From Nymphaea colorata (taxonomy: Eukaryota; Streptophyta; Magnoliopsida; Nymphaeales; Nymphaeaceae), in contig NW_022204662.1 of assembly GCF_008831285.2 (NCBI RefSeq), positions 7,501 through 32,500 on the forward strand: 25,000 nt of DNA, in the 5' to 3' direction. Under the pieces are notes generated by a model that was not told the DNA's origin, did no database searches, and saw nothing but the letters and a program-made list of their open reading frames with translations. Position 1 is the first letter of the stretch, and each line of letters opens with the position of its first letter. The position numbers were made by a program, and so were the translations under genes. Shown piece after piece: positions 7,501 to 17,553 of this stretch.

Positions 7501-9662
7501 CTCCAGTTTTGACACTCCCCGACTTCACTAAGACCTTTACCATTGAAACCGATGCATGTGAAGTTGGCGTTGGGGCCGTACTCGGCCAAGAGGGTCATCC
7601 CATCGCATACATGTCGAAGGCCCTAACCAGTAGGGCGAAACCTTTCTCAACGTATGAGAAGGAGTTGCTTGCCATTGTAATTGCGGTGGAGAAATGGCGT
7701 CCCTATCTGATTGGACGCAGATTCATAGTAAGGACCGATCAGAATAGTTTGAGATACATGCTTAAGCAACGTGTATCCACCCCCACACAACAACGCTGGT
7801 TAGCTAAGCTTTTGGGGTACGATTTCGAGATCGAATACAAGAAAGGTCCTGAAAATAAGGCAGCGGATTCCCTATCACGCCTTACCGAACAATTCATGAC
7901 ACTGTCAGTGGTGGAAACCAACTTATGGGTACGATTGGCCAACGATCAAGATAATGACCAATCGACCAAATTACTTAAGGCTGCAGGAAAGCAGAATCCG
8001 GGTTCCATCCCTTTACATTCGGTGAAAGGGGATCTTCTTTTTAGGAAGGGTCGGGCCGTTGTCCCTCCTAATTCAGAGCTGAAACGAGAGCTTCTGCAGC
8101 ACTTCCATGACTCGCCTGCTGCAGGACACGAAGGGGTCGCTAAGACCGTGAGTAGAGTCAAGGCCCAGTTCTGGTGGCGAGGACTGAAGGCCGATGTGCA
8201 AAGGTACATCCGTCAGTGCAAGATTTGCCAAAGGGAGAAATACGAGGCAATCAAGCCTCCAGGTCACCTAAATCCACTCCCAATTCCTACAAGACCATGG
8301 ACGGATATCACCATGGATTTCATTGATGCTATGCCTCGCTCAGAAGGAAAAGAGGCAATACTAGTGGTGGTTGATAGGCTGTCTAAATACAGCCACTTTG
8401 CACCATTGCCACGACTGTACCAAGGGCCAATGGTGGCTCACGTCTTCCAGGAGTACGTTGGAAAACTCCACGGGATGCCTCAGACGATCATCTGCGACAG
8501 AGACTCTATTTTTATGAGCGCGTTCTGGAAGGAGTATATGAAGACGTTAGGTACAGAACTTCGGTTCAGCACTGCCCATCACCCGCAAACCGACGGGCAA
8601 AGCGAGATTGTGAATCGGTCTCTCGAGACTTATCTCAGATGCTTCGCGGGAGAAAGACCTAATTCATGGGTCAAATACTTACCCTGGGCCGAGTGGTCTT
8701 ACAACACGAGTTGGCACTCGTCGGCAGGGATGACTCCCTATGAGGCAGTCTACGGTTTTCCACCTCCAACCATTCCAACTTATGAAGGAGGTAGCGCCTT
8801 AGAGGATAATGTGGACTGCGAACTGCGCACCAGAGAGGAGGTCATTAACTCCTTAAAACAGAATTTGATTAAAGCGCAGAATCGAATGAAGCAAGTCTAC
8901 GATAAAGGTAGACAAGACCGAGGATTCGAAGAAGGGCAGTACGTATGGTTGAAGAGGCTTCCTCTGAAGCAGAAGTCTCTAATGGGGCAGCCATACTCGA
9001 AACTTCTGCCGCGTTACTATGGGCCATATCCCATATTACAGAAAGTCGGCAAGGCCGCATACCGATTGGGATTGCCCAGAGAGGCACAAGTCCACCCTGT
9101 GTTCCATGTCTCTCGCTTGAAACCACATCAAGGCGAGATACCGACTATCGTGGAACATGTGCCGGACCAGTTGCCAACGCCTTACAGAATTTTAAAGCAC
9201 AGATATACAAGAAGGCAAGGCCGAACAAGGCATGAAGTATTGGTCGAGTGGGAAGGCCCCGACCAAGGAACCTCTTGGGAGGAATTTGGGTCAGTTGCTC
9301 ATCGTTTTCCCTCTTCCAGCGCTCGAGGACAAGCGCAAGGTAGGGAGGGGGAATCTGTTACGGACCTACCAGATGGTCCAGACCCAGGCGAGGCCGAACA
9401 GCCCGAGCCAAGCATTAGGCGTAGAAGAGCGTCAGATTTGTGGGCTCGGTCCTTGCATCAGTTAGCCGAGGAAACTCCCAAGGAGGCTAACGACGCACCA
9501 GGTCAGGTTGCAGTGGGAGGAGCGGGAGGAGCAGCCAAGTCCGCAACGGTGCTCGAACAGGATGAACCTCAGGGTCACACTGAACCAGTTGTAGAACTCA
9601 CCGAGCGTAGGCTAGATGCACCCAAACCGAGTTCGACTTTCTCAACCCGCGAGGTCGTCTAA
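4518..9662 (+). CDS. gag-pol: Gag-Pol polyprotein of element A, intact, 1,714 aa
   Basis: This single frame makes the capsid protein and the enzymes for reverse transcription and integration. The first in-frame ATG is 4518 (MAKSKKNLN, also conserved in B); an upstream GTG at 4488 is not a credible plant start. Order of parts: charged coiled-coil Gag N-terminus (about 30-95), retrotransposon Gag domain (about 195-365), zinc knuckle 416-429 (CX2C, H, C), Ser-rich linker, protease with D527-C-G-A, reverse transcriptase with FFDD (866-867), RNase H with D1012, integrase HHCC (H1195/H1197, H1204, C1234, C1237) and catalytic D1267, D1327, E1363 with 35 residues between the last two, GPY motif at 1502, and chromodomain-like region 1555-1598. 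Residues 1614-1714 are encoded inside the 3' LTR. No stop or frameshift was seen. The protease has Cys where Ser or Thr is usual. Confidence 0.96.
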   Translation: MAKSKKNLNVEEGTADEGQTEAPHPSESVEIQEPLAGRILQLERDFNRWKREMHNMDQQRRNEAVRREEEQQRETNEMKGMLKAITAHLNIGTDRPTSDPSTSGRDKGKGRYVEADTHDASHLGTPREGAGRGRMHPPPDRTQQEMRSSFQQQRIGNHSQSRSFYGSEGEEGESPQRERRRTNSRQEERRTPTVRYEFPKFNGEGLREWLFMAERYFVCHRIPDEEWIEIAAANTTGEATTQYLWFDHKTREPTWEKFKASFQLRFGDSTYLDYDEDLKKLVQRTTVPAYHKEFIRLASRVQWTEKALIGAFKGGLKQEVVLEMKVQNYDTLEECFAMARICEERLEEKRALKRTRKFDKQKKKPAFSSSSRPRGNESTPYAPRREFRADTRSGRNPPTRYLTPKQIEEYRRKGLCYRCEAKWDKNHQCKSFFHVMVVSDPEYSSSSDSDSSSSSPSSSSSSSEQEERTRRKAKRPEKAETKTEETPKAEGKPEEGESLHTMQDPHKPNAMRVFGRINGQKVLILLDCGATNNFLTEEAAQRCNVALQPSKPQTIVVGGGHRLKCMHEVKDMEVTIKKRTFKVDSLVIPLDGVDLVLGMSWFLSWKDIHWDVKNFSMTFIPELDGEPITLQGLASTTSPKAALRCLDQEQPACWVLTLATDVPGSDETIDEPIPPSIQNVLNKFPEIFAEPKGLPPQRAYDHRIVLTQGAEPVNVRPYRYGYSQKAEIERLVKEMLHDGIIRPSCSPFSSPVLLVKKKDNTWRFCIDYRALNEVTVKDRHPIPVIDELLDELTGATIFSKIDLRAGYHQIRMQDKDISKTAFRTHDGHYEFLVMPFGLTNAPATFQRCMNDVFREHLRSFILVFFDDILIYSQSEEKHREHLSITLNILKEHQLFAKMSKCSFGQSSIGYLGHIVSREGVRADPEKLQAMEKWPLPKDLKGLRGFLGLTGYYRRFIQGYGIIAQPLTQMLKKGAFQWTEKSKVAFDKLKSALMTAPVLTLPDFTKTFTIETDACEVGVGAVLGQEGHPIAYMSKALTSRAKPFSTYEKELLAIVIAVEKWRPYLIGRRFIVRTDQNSLRYMLKQRVSTPTQQRWLAKLLGYDFEIEYKKGPENKAADSLSRLTEQFMTLSVVETNLWVRLANDQDNDQSTKLLKAAGKQNPGSIPLHSVKGDLLFRKGRAVVPPNSELKRELLQHFHDSPAAGHEGVAKTVSRVKAQFWWRGLKADVQRYIRQCKICQREKYEAIKPPGHLNPLPIPTRPWTDITMDFIDAMPRSEGKEAILVVVDRLSKYSHFAPLPRLYQGPMVAHVFQEYVGKLHGMPQTIICDRDSIFMSAFWKEYMKTLGTELRFSTAHHPQTDGQSEIVNRSLETYLRCFAGERPNSWVKYLPWAEWSYNTSWHSSAGMTPYEAVYGFPPPTIPTYEGGSALEDNVDCELRTREEVINSLKQNLIKAQNRMKQVYDKGRQDRGFEEGQYVWLKRLPLKQKSLMGQPYSKLLPRYYGPYPILQKVGKAAYRLGLPREAQVHPVFHVSRLKPHQGEIPTIVEHVPDQLPTPYRILKHRYTRRQGRTRHEVLVEWEGPDQGTSWEEFGSVAHRFPSSSARGQAQGREGESVTDLPDGPDPGEAEQPEPSIRRRRASDLWARSLHQLAEETPKEANDAPGQVAVGGAGGAAKSATVLEQDEPQGHTEPVVELTERRLDAPKPSSTFSTREVV
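9342..9353 (+). other. Polypurine tract of element A, inside the coding frame
   Basis: AGGGAGGGGGAA followed by TC ends immediately before the 3' LTR, the position needed for plus-strand priming. It is also read as codons for Arg-Glu-Gly-Glu. Element B has the identical tract at 21631-21642. Just upstream, GCGCT and AGCGC can form a small hairpin around CGAGGACA in both elements. Confidence 0.9.
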
Positions 9663-9781
9663 GACCAAAGGTCTTAAGCGAATGGCTCGGTCAACCAGAC
9701 CGAGCCCTTATACTCCAAATGCGAAGTGAGGGCGTTTACCCTCACGAGGTCCCCCTCCTTGGGCTCGCAAGGTTCAAGGAG
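9660..9781 (+). other. Hairpin cluster after the gag-pol stop, element A
   Basis: Four perfect stem-loops follow in order. TAAGACC/GGTCTTA (9660-9676) includes the stop codon. GGCTCGGTC/GACCGAGCC has loop AACCA (9684-9706). GTGAGGG/CCCTCAC has loop CGTTTA (9726-9745). CTCCTTG/CAAGGAG spans 9755-9781. The last three have counterparts in B with compensatory arm changes. In the genomic RNA this is the 3' untranslated region (U3). The 5' LTR copy is 541-662. Confidence 0.75.
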
Positions 9782-9964
9782 TCGTTTTAGCACTTAGGCG
9801 TTTATTTTAACTTTAGTACTAAGCTTTTGTTAACTCGTTTTTTTTACTTGGCGCCTTTGAGATTCGAAGTCAAGACCTAAGCCGGCGGGTTGTGCCGAGC
9901 GCCTTGAGCTTTTTAGATTTTGGGTTTGGATCGCGCGTGATAATCCCGGATCACTTTCTCTTTG

Positions 9965-9971
9965 TATATAT
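9965..9971 (+). promoter_or_regulatory. Candidate TATA box in the 3' LTR of element A
   Basis: This is the duplicate of the TATA at 847-853. It could direct outward transcription through the LTR into the repeat DNA at 13075 onward; that is inference from position. Confidence 0.5.
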
Positions 9972-12900
9972 TGTATTGGATCCTTTGTAATTGTATCGAA
10001 AAAATTGAATTTTGGCTCATTGCGAGTTTTGGCTCTCTCTCCTCTTCGAGGACTCCATCTCTTCGACCCCCTCTCTCTACCCGAGTTAGGAGCGTCTCCA
10101 CCCATCGAATCCCCTTGCCCCCGTCGTCCGTGTTGACCTCGGCCTCAAGGAAGACAAACCAGGCGGATCCCCTCCCACCGGCGGTGATCCCTCCTCGTCC
10201 ACGCTTGCCTCTACGAAGAAGATCAATAGCCCGAACATTGGTGCCTTCCCCTTGAACACGAAGGAGAAGAAAGGCTGAGTTCGGCACAAGAGAAGATCGA
10301 AGTCCCCAAGGCTTCGATTCGACGGCTTAACAAGGTTAGTACTCGGATCATTGAACTCTTCCATTCGGCTTGGAGTTGTTCGCTTCCGGAGCCTCACCCG
10401 CGACCTAGGCCCCTTGCTCGGCATACCCGAGTGACTGGTTTGAGGATCTACGGTGCCCCTCCCTTGGTGCACTCTCTTCCCCGCTTGGAATCGGTTTTCT
10501 ATCCGTAGGAACCAACCCAAGCCACCCCTCACGGTTCACGACGGCTGCCTCAACAAAAAGATCACTTCTACCGTCGGCTCCAAATTGAAGTTGGCAAGAA
10601 ATCCAGCGGCTTGAAGGACTCAAAATCACGGTTCAATATCGAGGTTTGGGCCTCTAAACCACTTCAGTGGAATCGCCTCTTCGTGCTGATCAACATAGTC
10701 AAATTTGGGCAAATTCGGCCCGTGAGAAGATAGAAATCGCCTCGGCCGGTATTCTCGTTGGAGCTAAGACACCGCTGCAATTTCCGGCGTCAACCATTGT
10801 TTCCGGTGTGAAGGACAGTCCTGCCCCTCCACCACCGAAGGCCCCTGCAGTTTCGAGAAGGGCACCAGCGTCATTTGGACGAGGAGCTAACCCTAGCCGC
10901 GGCGCGTGAAGGACCGCGTCTCCCTTGGCCGCCGGTCCCGAATTGGTAAGTCTTCCTACCGCGCATCTTGGCCTTCCGTTTCTACACGTGTCCCACATCT
11001 GTCAACCCGCGTCATACCCTGTCCTCGTAGCCTGCCATGTGTCCTCTCCAGCTCGCCTAGCCCCCTCCGAGAATCCCTCTTGGATCACGAGCTCCCAGCC
11101 CGCATTTGTCACCTCCGCCACCTTCCTTTTTGGCATATTTTCCTTTGCGTCAAACCCTAACGCCTCAGCCCTCCATCGCGCCACCTGTCCGCATCCCAGC
11201 CACCTCGTGTCCAGTCATCATCCTACGTGTCTGCCACCTGTCTCACCAGGTCCCACTTGGAGTCTCGCCCAGTCCACGCGGCTGCCACCTCATCTAACCG
11301 CGTGCCACCTACACCCCAGCGATTTGGCAAGTCCCTCGCCGCGCGCTCCCCTTCCCGTTTTCTCGCCTACCTCCTCCACCTTCATCTCAACCCTAATCCG
11401 CAGCTTATCTCCACCGTTCCTTGCCTCCACGTGTCACCCATCCACCGGAGAGAGAGACTCGAATAATCTCGAGTGCCACCTCTTTGATTGCCTAATCTCC
11501 TTAGCAATCAAGCTCGATCTCTTCCTACCTTCTAGGAAAGTGATCGCCACCCTCCTCTTACTCGCTAGCCTTTCCCCTAGCGAGCTACCCTTGACCGTTG
11601 ATCTTGCCACGTGGCAAGACCCGACGCACTCACTTGGCTAGACCGCCAAGACCGAGCCCACCTAGCTAGGTCAACCTCACGCGTCATCCAACCTAGGAGT
11701 TCACTACCCACATTTGAACCGAACCCACTCGACCTTAGGACTTAGTCAACCCTCTGACTTTCCGTCTTAGCCCACTAGGTCAACCCTTCAGTTTGACCTA
11801 ACCCTAGTCATCTCGAGCCTACCTCGAGATTGCCCGAACCCACTTCACCCGGACCCATCACTTGGTCCAGTAGTCAGGCTACCTTCTAGAACCCACTATC
11901 GCACTCGGTCTCTCTTGACCAACTTCCCCGAGCTTAGGCTCAGCCCTAGCCAAACCGCATTGGCCTACCATCGTAGTTAGAAACCCTAACATCCCTCCTA
12001 AACCTCACCTCCCCCCTCGGCCTACCCCTACCTTAACCTCCCTAAACCAGACCGACACTACCCTACTAGAGCCCAGTCGTTGCCGAGCCCAGCCAGCCTT
12101 AGTTAGGATTAGGCGTAGCTGTTCCGTCGGCCACCGTCGTGGTCGACTCTCTTCCGTCGGCACCCAGCCGACGCCCGTGGCCGAGCCACACCCGAAGGAA
12201 GGCAGGTAGGCGTTGCCGCTTCCGGCACTCGCCCCCCTCGTCACTCTGCCGGAGTACGTGTAGCAGCAGCAGCGGCACCGGCGCACTCAGACGCGCGCTT
12301 CCCGCCGTCCTTCCGTCTACGCCGTCGACACCCGTCACGCGGCCAGCGTCGGCCGAGCCACCTTGGCCGACTCTCTCTCTCTACGCCAGCATCGTCGGCG
12401 TCCAGCGGCAGACAGGCCGTGCTCTCCCCGCCGGTCTCCAGCCCGTGCAGCAAGCTCCGAGGAGGCTCGCCTCAAGTGGACTTCTTCGATCCGTAGCTGC
12501 AATATCCGAGGCACGGTCTTAGCCTCGGATCCCTCTCGGACAGCCAAGGAATCACCTTGGCCAGTATCATCTCCTTAACCCCCTTGTAGTTTCGGGTGGG
12601 AGTATTTGCTTTTGCGTTAGGGACTTGTTAGTTTGCTTAATTTCCTGTTTTAGCCCGGGCTTAGACCCATCGTCCGTCTCGTGGTACCTCGGAGGCCGTA
12701 GGCCAAAGACACGACCACCGCGGGCCTAGCCGTCCTATTTGGGAAAGGGCGTGGTTTGTTCGTTAGTCGTGGTTTGATTGTGGCTTGTGAGTGAGTTGCG
12801 AGTGATTCTTGTATCGAACGCGTTTGTAAAGCCTCGCATCCGGTTTTAGTTTGATTGTAGTAGGATAAGCCGTAGCTAGGTTTTTGGTAAAGGGTAACCC

Positions 12901-13074
12901 GCACTTGTATTCCATTTCCTTGGGATTTTTTGCGCCGGGGTCCTGTCCGGCCGGGTAGACCTTGTATTTAATTTGCTAGGATTTTTTGGTTTTTAGATTA
13001 CCTCAAGGAGACTTGGGAACTAGGACTCGTGCTTGGTTCGCGCTTTCTAGCCGCAACCGGGTGAGTGCCTAACA

Positions 13075-13469
<395 letters not shown>

Positions 13470-14103
13470 TGTTACGGACCAATCTCATGGTCCCGACCCA
13501 AGGCCGACAGAGCAGGCCGGACCTAGCCGGTTGAAGCGCAAGGCGTCTGAGTTGTGGGCTCAGACCATGGAGCACGTCGCCAACTCAACCCAAGATGTTG
13601 AAGCAGCACCAACGCAGGTTGCAGCGGGAGGAGTGGGAGGAGCAACCAGGTCCGAAGAGGTGCTCAAACCGGATAGGCTTCAAGACGTTTCTGAACTAAG
13701 TGTTGAACTCACCGGGTTAGTCAAGTTAACCTCTAATGTGAGTCCGGTCAACCTAGACGCTTGAGCCGATTCTAAGACCTAGAATCCTAGGCAATCGGCT
13801 AAGTCAAACAGACTTAGCCCATGCGCATCTAACCGAAGTGTGGGCGGCAACCCACACGAGGTCCCCGCCCTGGGCTCACAAGGCTCAGGGACGATTCGTT
13901 TAAATTTCGAGCTTAGGCACTAGGCCGCTCGTTTCCTTCCAGCACTTAGTCATTTTCAGTCTTTGCTTTCGCACTTAACCATTCCTTGCCAATAACGAGT
14001 TTTGAACTCGAGACCCAGGCCGAGCGGGGTGTGCTCGGCGCATTAGTTGTTGGATTAGATCTAGCGCGGGTTATGAAATACAAACCCGCTTCATTTGAAC
14101 TTG

Positions 14104-14111
14104 TATATATA
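14104..14111 (+). promoter_or_regulatory. Candidate TATA box in the 5' LTR of element B
   Basis: TATATATA in CTTGTATATATA matches the TATA context of element A. The 3' LTR copy is 22279-22286. Transcription from here would give a leader of about 2.6 kb before the gag-pol ATG. Confidence 0.6.
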
Positions 14112-15064
14112 CTTTTTGGATCTTGTACATTGTATGCAATTTTGAGATTAAGGAATCATTTGTTCGGAATTCTTCTCTCTCCTCTCTCGAGGTCTCTCTC
14201 TCCTTCTCGTCTCCCACCTTGCTCACCCGAGCCTGGCGTCTTCTTCCCCCTCGCGTCCTCTACCTCCAAGGCGCTTCCAATCCCCTCAAATCCTGTCCTT
14301 GAAGAGCCAAAGTCCTTAGACACCGGCATAAGGCAGCACGGCATCGGCGGATCTCTTCCTCACGGCGGCGGTCCCTCCCTTGTCCACGGTACATCCCTAG
14401 CTTAAAGCAAGCCCGGATTCGGTGCCCTCTTCTTGGACACGAAGAAGTGGAGAGGCTGAAGCTGGAACAAGGAAGATTGAAGGCGCGGTTTACCTCGGCT
14501 TCAATATCGACAAAGAGGTTAGTACTTGAGATTTTCGTGTTTTCGCCAAAGTCGTGTTGAGATCGATTGGAACAGCGTTCTTCTTATCTTCTGGGGTCTT
14601 CCCTCGGCATACCCGAGGCCTGACTTAGAGGTAACGAAGAAATCTGTTGGAATCAGTCCCTTACACAGTTTGGGGAAACTCCGATTAATCCCCCTTGCTA
14701 ACACGTTGATCGAATCGAACCGCGAGCCCCACGAGCACGAATTTGTATCATTTATACTCGGTTCAGCCATACAAGACTCTCGGTCCAGAGACTTCATGAA
14801 CTCAGGAAACAAGGGTTCTGGACACGATCTGCAAAATTGAGTTGACCCTCGGAATCGCCTCCATCCCAAAGATCAAATAATCAAATTGGAGTGAGTTCTA
14901 ACGGGTGGAGCTCTAGACCGCACCTTCGCCGGAACTCGGAGATTCCGGCGATCCCTGCTACTCCCGGTCAGTACCATTAATTCCGGCGGAATCAGACCAG
15001 AATACCCTCGCCCTCAAGGGTGTTGTTCAGTCTGAAGAAGAGGCAATTTGGACAAAGGGAACGA

Positions 15065-15081
15065 AGCTAAAACCCTAGCCG
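15065..15081 (+). promoter_or_regulatory. Telo-box block, 5' LTR of element B
   Basis: GCTAAAACCCTAGCCGC includes a full AAACCCTA telo-box and lies at the position equivalent to 1768-1785 in A. The surrounding 49 bases, through GCCGCCGGTC, are the same length in both elements. Confidence 0.35.
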
Positions 15082-16143
15082 CCGCACGTGGAGGATTCGT
15101 CTCAGCCTTGCCGCCGGTCGTCGCTAAGCGGCGAGCGTGACTGAGTCACAACCGAAGGCAGGCAGGTAGGCGCTGTCTTCCCGGCAGCAGCCCCCCTCGG
15201 CACACAGGCGTCCCTTCCGGCCCGACAGCGTCTCTCTCTCCGGCATCGGTCATCGTCCTCAGCGCTGAGCGCGACCCATATCGGTAGCTACACGCGCTGC
15301 CCGCATCTCCTCAGACTACATCCGCAAGCATTCCGGCGCTCGGCTCCTTCCAGGCGGCCCGCCGTTCTGCTTCCACCCGGTAGACGCGCGTCCAGCGACA
15401 GCGCGAACTCTCGGCCAGCAGCGAGCGGCCACCCCTTCAGGCGCGGGGGCCAGGATCTCAGCGGCGAGTTCATCGCCCAACACCATTCGGCCAGCGGATT
15501 GAATAGTGCAGCAGGCGAGCGAGGAGGCTCTCCTCAACCGGCCTTCTTGAACAGCAAGCTGCAATACCCGAGGGTTGGTTCTCACCTCGGGTGCTTATCC
15601 AGCTACGCCAAGGTTTACCTTGGCCGGTAATCCCTTGATCCCCCTTGTAGCCGCGGGCGGGAATTTGCTTTCGTTTGTTTTAGGACAGCATCATAGTTGC
15701 TTTATGTTTTGCTTTAGCCTTGGCTTCGGCCCTGCTCCCCCGTGAGGTACCTCGAGGGCACTGTGCCCGAGACACGACCACAAGGAGCGTTACCTCCCTA
15801 TTTGCTTTTGTTGGGTGTGGTTTGTCCGTTACCAGTGGTTTGCGTGGTTTGTGAGTGAGTTGCGAGAGAATTAATATTTGTATCGCTCACGTTTGTAAGG
15901 CCTCGTCAACCCCCTTAGTTCTTTTGTAGTAGGCTATCCATAGTTAGGTTTTGAAGAAAGGGTATCCTCGACTTGTATTCCTTCACCTAACTGGGTTTGC
16001 GCCGGGGTCCTGTCCGGCCGGGTAACTTTCTGTAATTACTTGTTTAGGATTTTCGGTTTTAGAATAGGCCTCAAGAAGGTCCTGGGAGGATTAGGATTGC
16101 ATCGGTCGGATTTTCTTAGGCCAACCGGTGTGGTCCTAACAAT

Positions 16144-16155
16144 TGGTATCAGAGC
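16144..16155 (+). other. Primer-binding site of element B (tRNA-iMet)
   Basis: TGGTATCAGAGC lies two bases after the 5' LTR end, identical in sequence and spacing to element A. Confidence 0.93.
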
Positions 16156-16482
16156 GCCTCTTGAGGAATATCCGTCAGTTTGAGCACTTGGACCTTCGCA
16201 TCGTCGACATCAACGGGCAGTGCCAGCGGATTTCTTGTGGTTTTCTGATTATTTCAGCGGTCTTCTTTTCAGATTTGGGTTTTCTAGTGTCAGTATAGCA
16301 GTCGTAGTCCAGCCACGGTTTCTTTAGTTGCGTAGATCTAGGCTTCGCTTGTCCACTCTTGGCAAGTGTAGGGTTGTACTCCTTGTACACCCGAGGGCAG
16401 CCAAGCTCGAGGCGCGTCACCGAGGCACTAGGAGAGTGCGGTGATTTAGGCTCTTTGAGCCCGGCCTAGAGCGAAGTGTGAT

Positions 16483-16510
16483 TGCCGAGGCACTTAAGCG
16501 AAGTGCGGCA
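16483..16510 (+). other. Bulged leader hairpin with covariation, element B
   Basis: TGCC pairs with GGCA, a GAG bulge follows, and GCACTT pairs with AAGTGC around loop AAGCG. Compared with A (4302-4333), two upper-stem pairs have been replaced with pairing kept. Confidence 0.7.
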
Positions 16511-17553
16511 TTAGGCGGGCCAACCCGTCTCCCTCGCCTTAGGTCTCACGCGCGGCAGCTGGAGCATCGGCAGCGTGGACAGAATTAAGAGTGGCAGCTA
16601 GTCTTCGAATTGATTTTCAGTTTTAAGAGTGGCAGTATAGTCAGTTTTTGGAATTTCGTAGCTAGGATTTACTTAGCATAGTGCATCCTTGGCGCTGGTC
16701 CAACCAGATTTTACAAATGGCCAAGTCTAAGAAAAACTTGAACCCCGACGAGCCCGTGCTTGAGGAAACCACTTCGGACCCTCAAGAAGTCGCTCATAGG
16801 GCTTCCAACATGGAGATGTCCGAGCATACTACTAACCGTCTAGGCAACCTTGAGCGGGAATTCGGCCAGTATCGTAGAGACATGGATAAAGCCGAAAACC
16901 ATAGACGGAGGGATATAGAGAGACAATTCGGCGAACTCCACAAAGACTTAGCCGAAATGAGGAGGAACCAACAGAACGAAATGGATGAAGTACGAGCAAT
17001 GTTTAGGGCTCTAACCTCAAACCAGCAACAAGGCACAGAGAGGGCTACTCAGGGCCCGAATACACGCCCAGATAAGGGTAAGGGTTTGTTAGTTGCACCG
17101 AACTACCAAACCGACACTGAGGTCGATCCCAATAACATCTCTCATATTGGGACGAGTACAGAAGGAGGTCGACGTAATACCATGGCGCCTCCCCAAAGCA
17201 GGCATCAACCGGATGCCTACGATGATAGGACTCCCCGAGCCCCACGATTTGGACACCATAGCCAAAACCGAGTTGAGATCACGTCCGAAGGGGAGCAAGA
17301 CGAGTCTCCAGCTCGCCAAAGAAGAGGGTCTCGATTCCACCAACGGCAAGAAGAGCGACGGACACCCTCAGTCCGATACGAGTTCCCTAAGTTCAATGGT
17401 GAACACTTGCGTGAATGGCTCTTCATGGCAGAGCGGTACTTCTTATGTCACCACGTTCCAGAGGCAGAATGGATTGAGATAGCTACGGCCAACATGACCG
17501 GAGAGGCTACAACGCATTACTTGTGGTTTAACCACAATAATGAAGAGCAAACC

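Larger units (their letters stand above)
237..13074 (+). mobile_element. Element A: complete Ty3/Gypsy chromovirus-like LTR retrotransposon
   Basis: This is a 12.84-kb element with two near-identical LTRs of about 3.72 kb that start TGTTA and end TAACA, a tRNA-Met primer site two bases after the 5' LTR, one uninterrupted Gag-Pol frame, and a polypurine tract two bases before the 3' LTR. Domain order (Gag, zinc knuckle, protease, reverse transcriptase, RNase H, integrase, chromodomain-like) is that of Ty3/Gypsy chromoviruses. Multi-kilobase LTRs and a single ORF fit the Tekay/Del branch; a coding region running into the LTR recalls CRM elements, so I do not assign a clade. The flanking 5-mers GAGGC and GCGGC differ at one base, so the target-site duplication is imperfect. 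It appears recent and possibly autonomous. Confidence 0.96.
9356..13074 (+). repeat. 3' LTR of element A (3,719 bp)
   Basis: This copy of 237-3957 starts TGTTACGG and ends CCTAACA. Its first 307 bases encode the last 101 residues and stop codon of Gag-Pol. It then holds the hairpin cluster (9660-9781), the TATA box (9965-9971), the intron-like segment (10946-12167) and the U5 block (12932-12957). Near-identity to the 5' copy implies recent insertion: three substitutions in about 3.72 kb is roughly 0.08 percent. Confidence 0.95.
13470..16141 (+). repeat. 5' LTR of element B (2,672 bp)
   Basis: This is a direct repeat of 21645-24316, with two differences seen by eye: G at 13715 versus A at 21890, and A at 15908 versus C at 24083. 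Contents in order: a dead copy of the gag-pol C-terminus (to 13764), a hairpin cluster (13764-13890), a TATA box (14104-14111), a GTTAGT donor-like site (14518), a telo-box block (15065-15081), a GC-rich stretch with no supported gene, and the U5 block (15999-16024). The 1.2-kb pyrimidine-rich segment of A is absent. Confidence 0.95.
16142..16716 (+). other. Structured untranslated leader of element B
   Basis: This 575-bp region runs from the LTR end to the gag-pol ATG. It keeps the same series of hairpins as A: CTTGTC/GGCAAG (16348-16366, with one G-T pair), GTGTA/TACAC after it, GGCTC/GAGCC with loop TTT (16449-16461), the bulged hairpin (16483-16510), the conserved GGCGGGCCAACCCGTCTCCC, and CACGC/GCGTG. 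Long blocks are nearly identical to A although no protein is encoded. A minus-strand frame at 16175-16420 has no recognisable features and is treated as chance. Confidence 0.65.

Noticed and set aside
10925-11641. 238-codon plus-strand frame in the 3' LTR of A
   Set aside because: The 5' LTR copy (1807-2349) ends after 180 codons because of a one-base indel in a C-run. Composition is that of the pyrimidine-rich DNA, with no domain; treated as chance.
13986-14405. 139-codon frame in the B LTR (also 22161-22580)
   Set aside because: It spans the TATA box and the pyrimidine-rich start of the leader and has no recognisable domain. Its duplication is due to the LTR.
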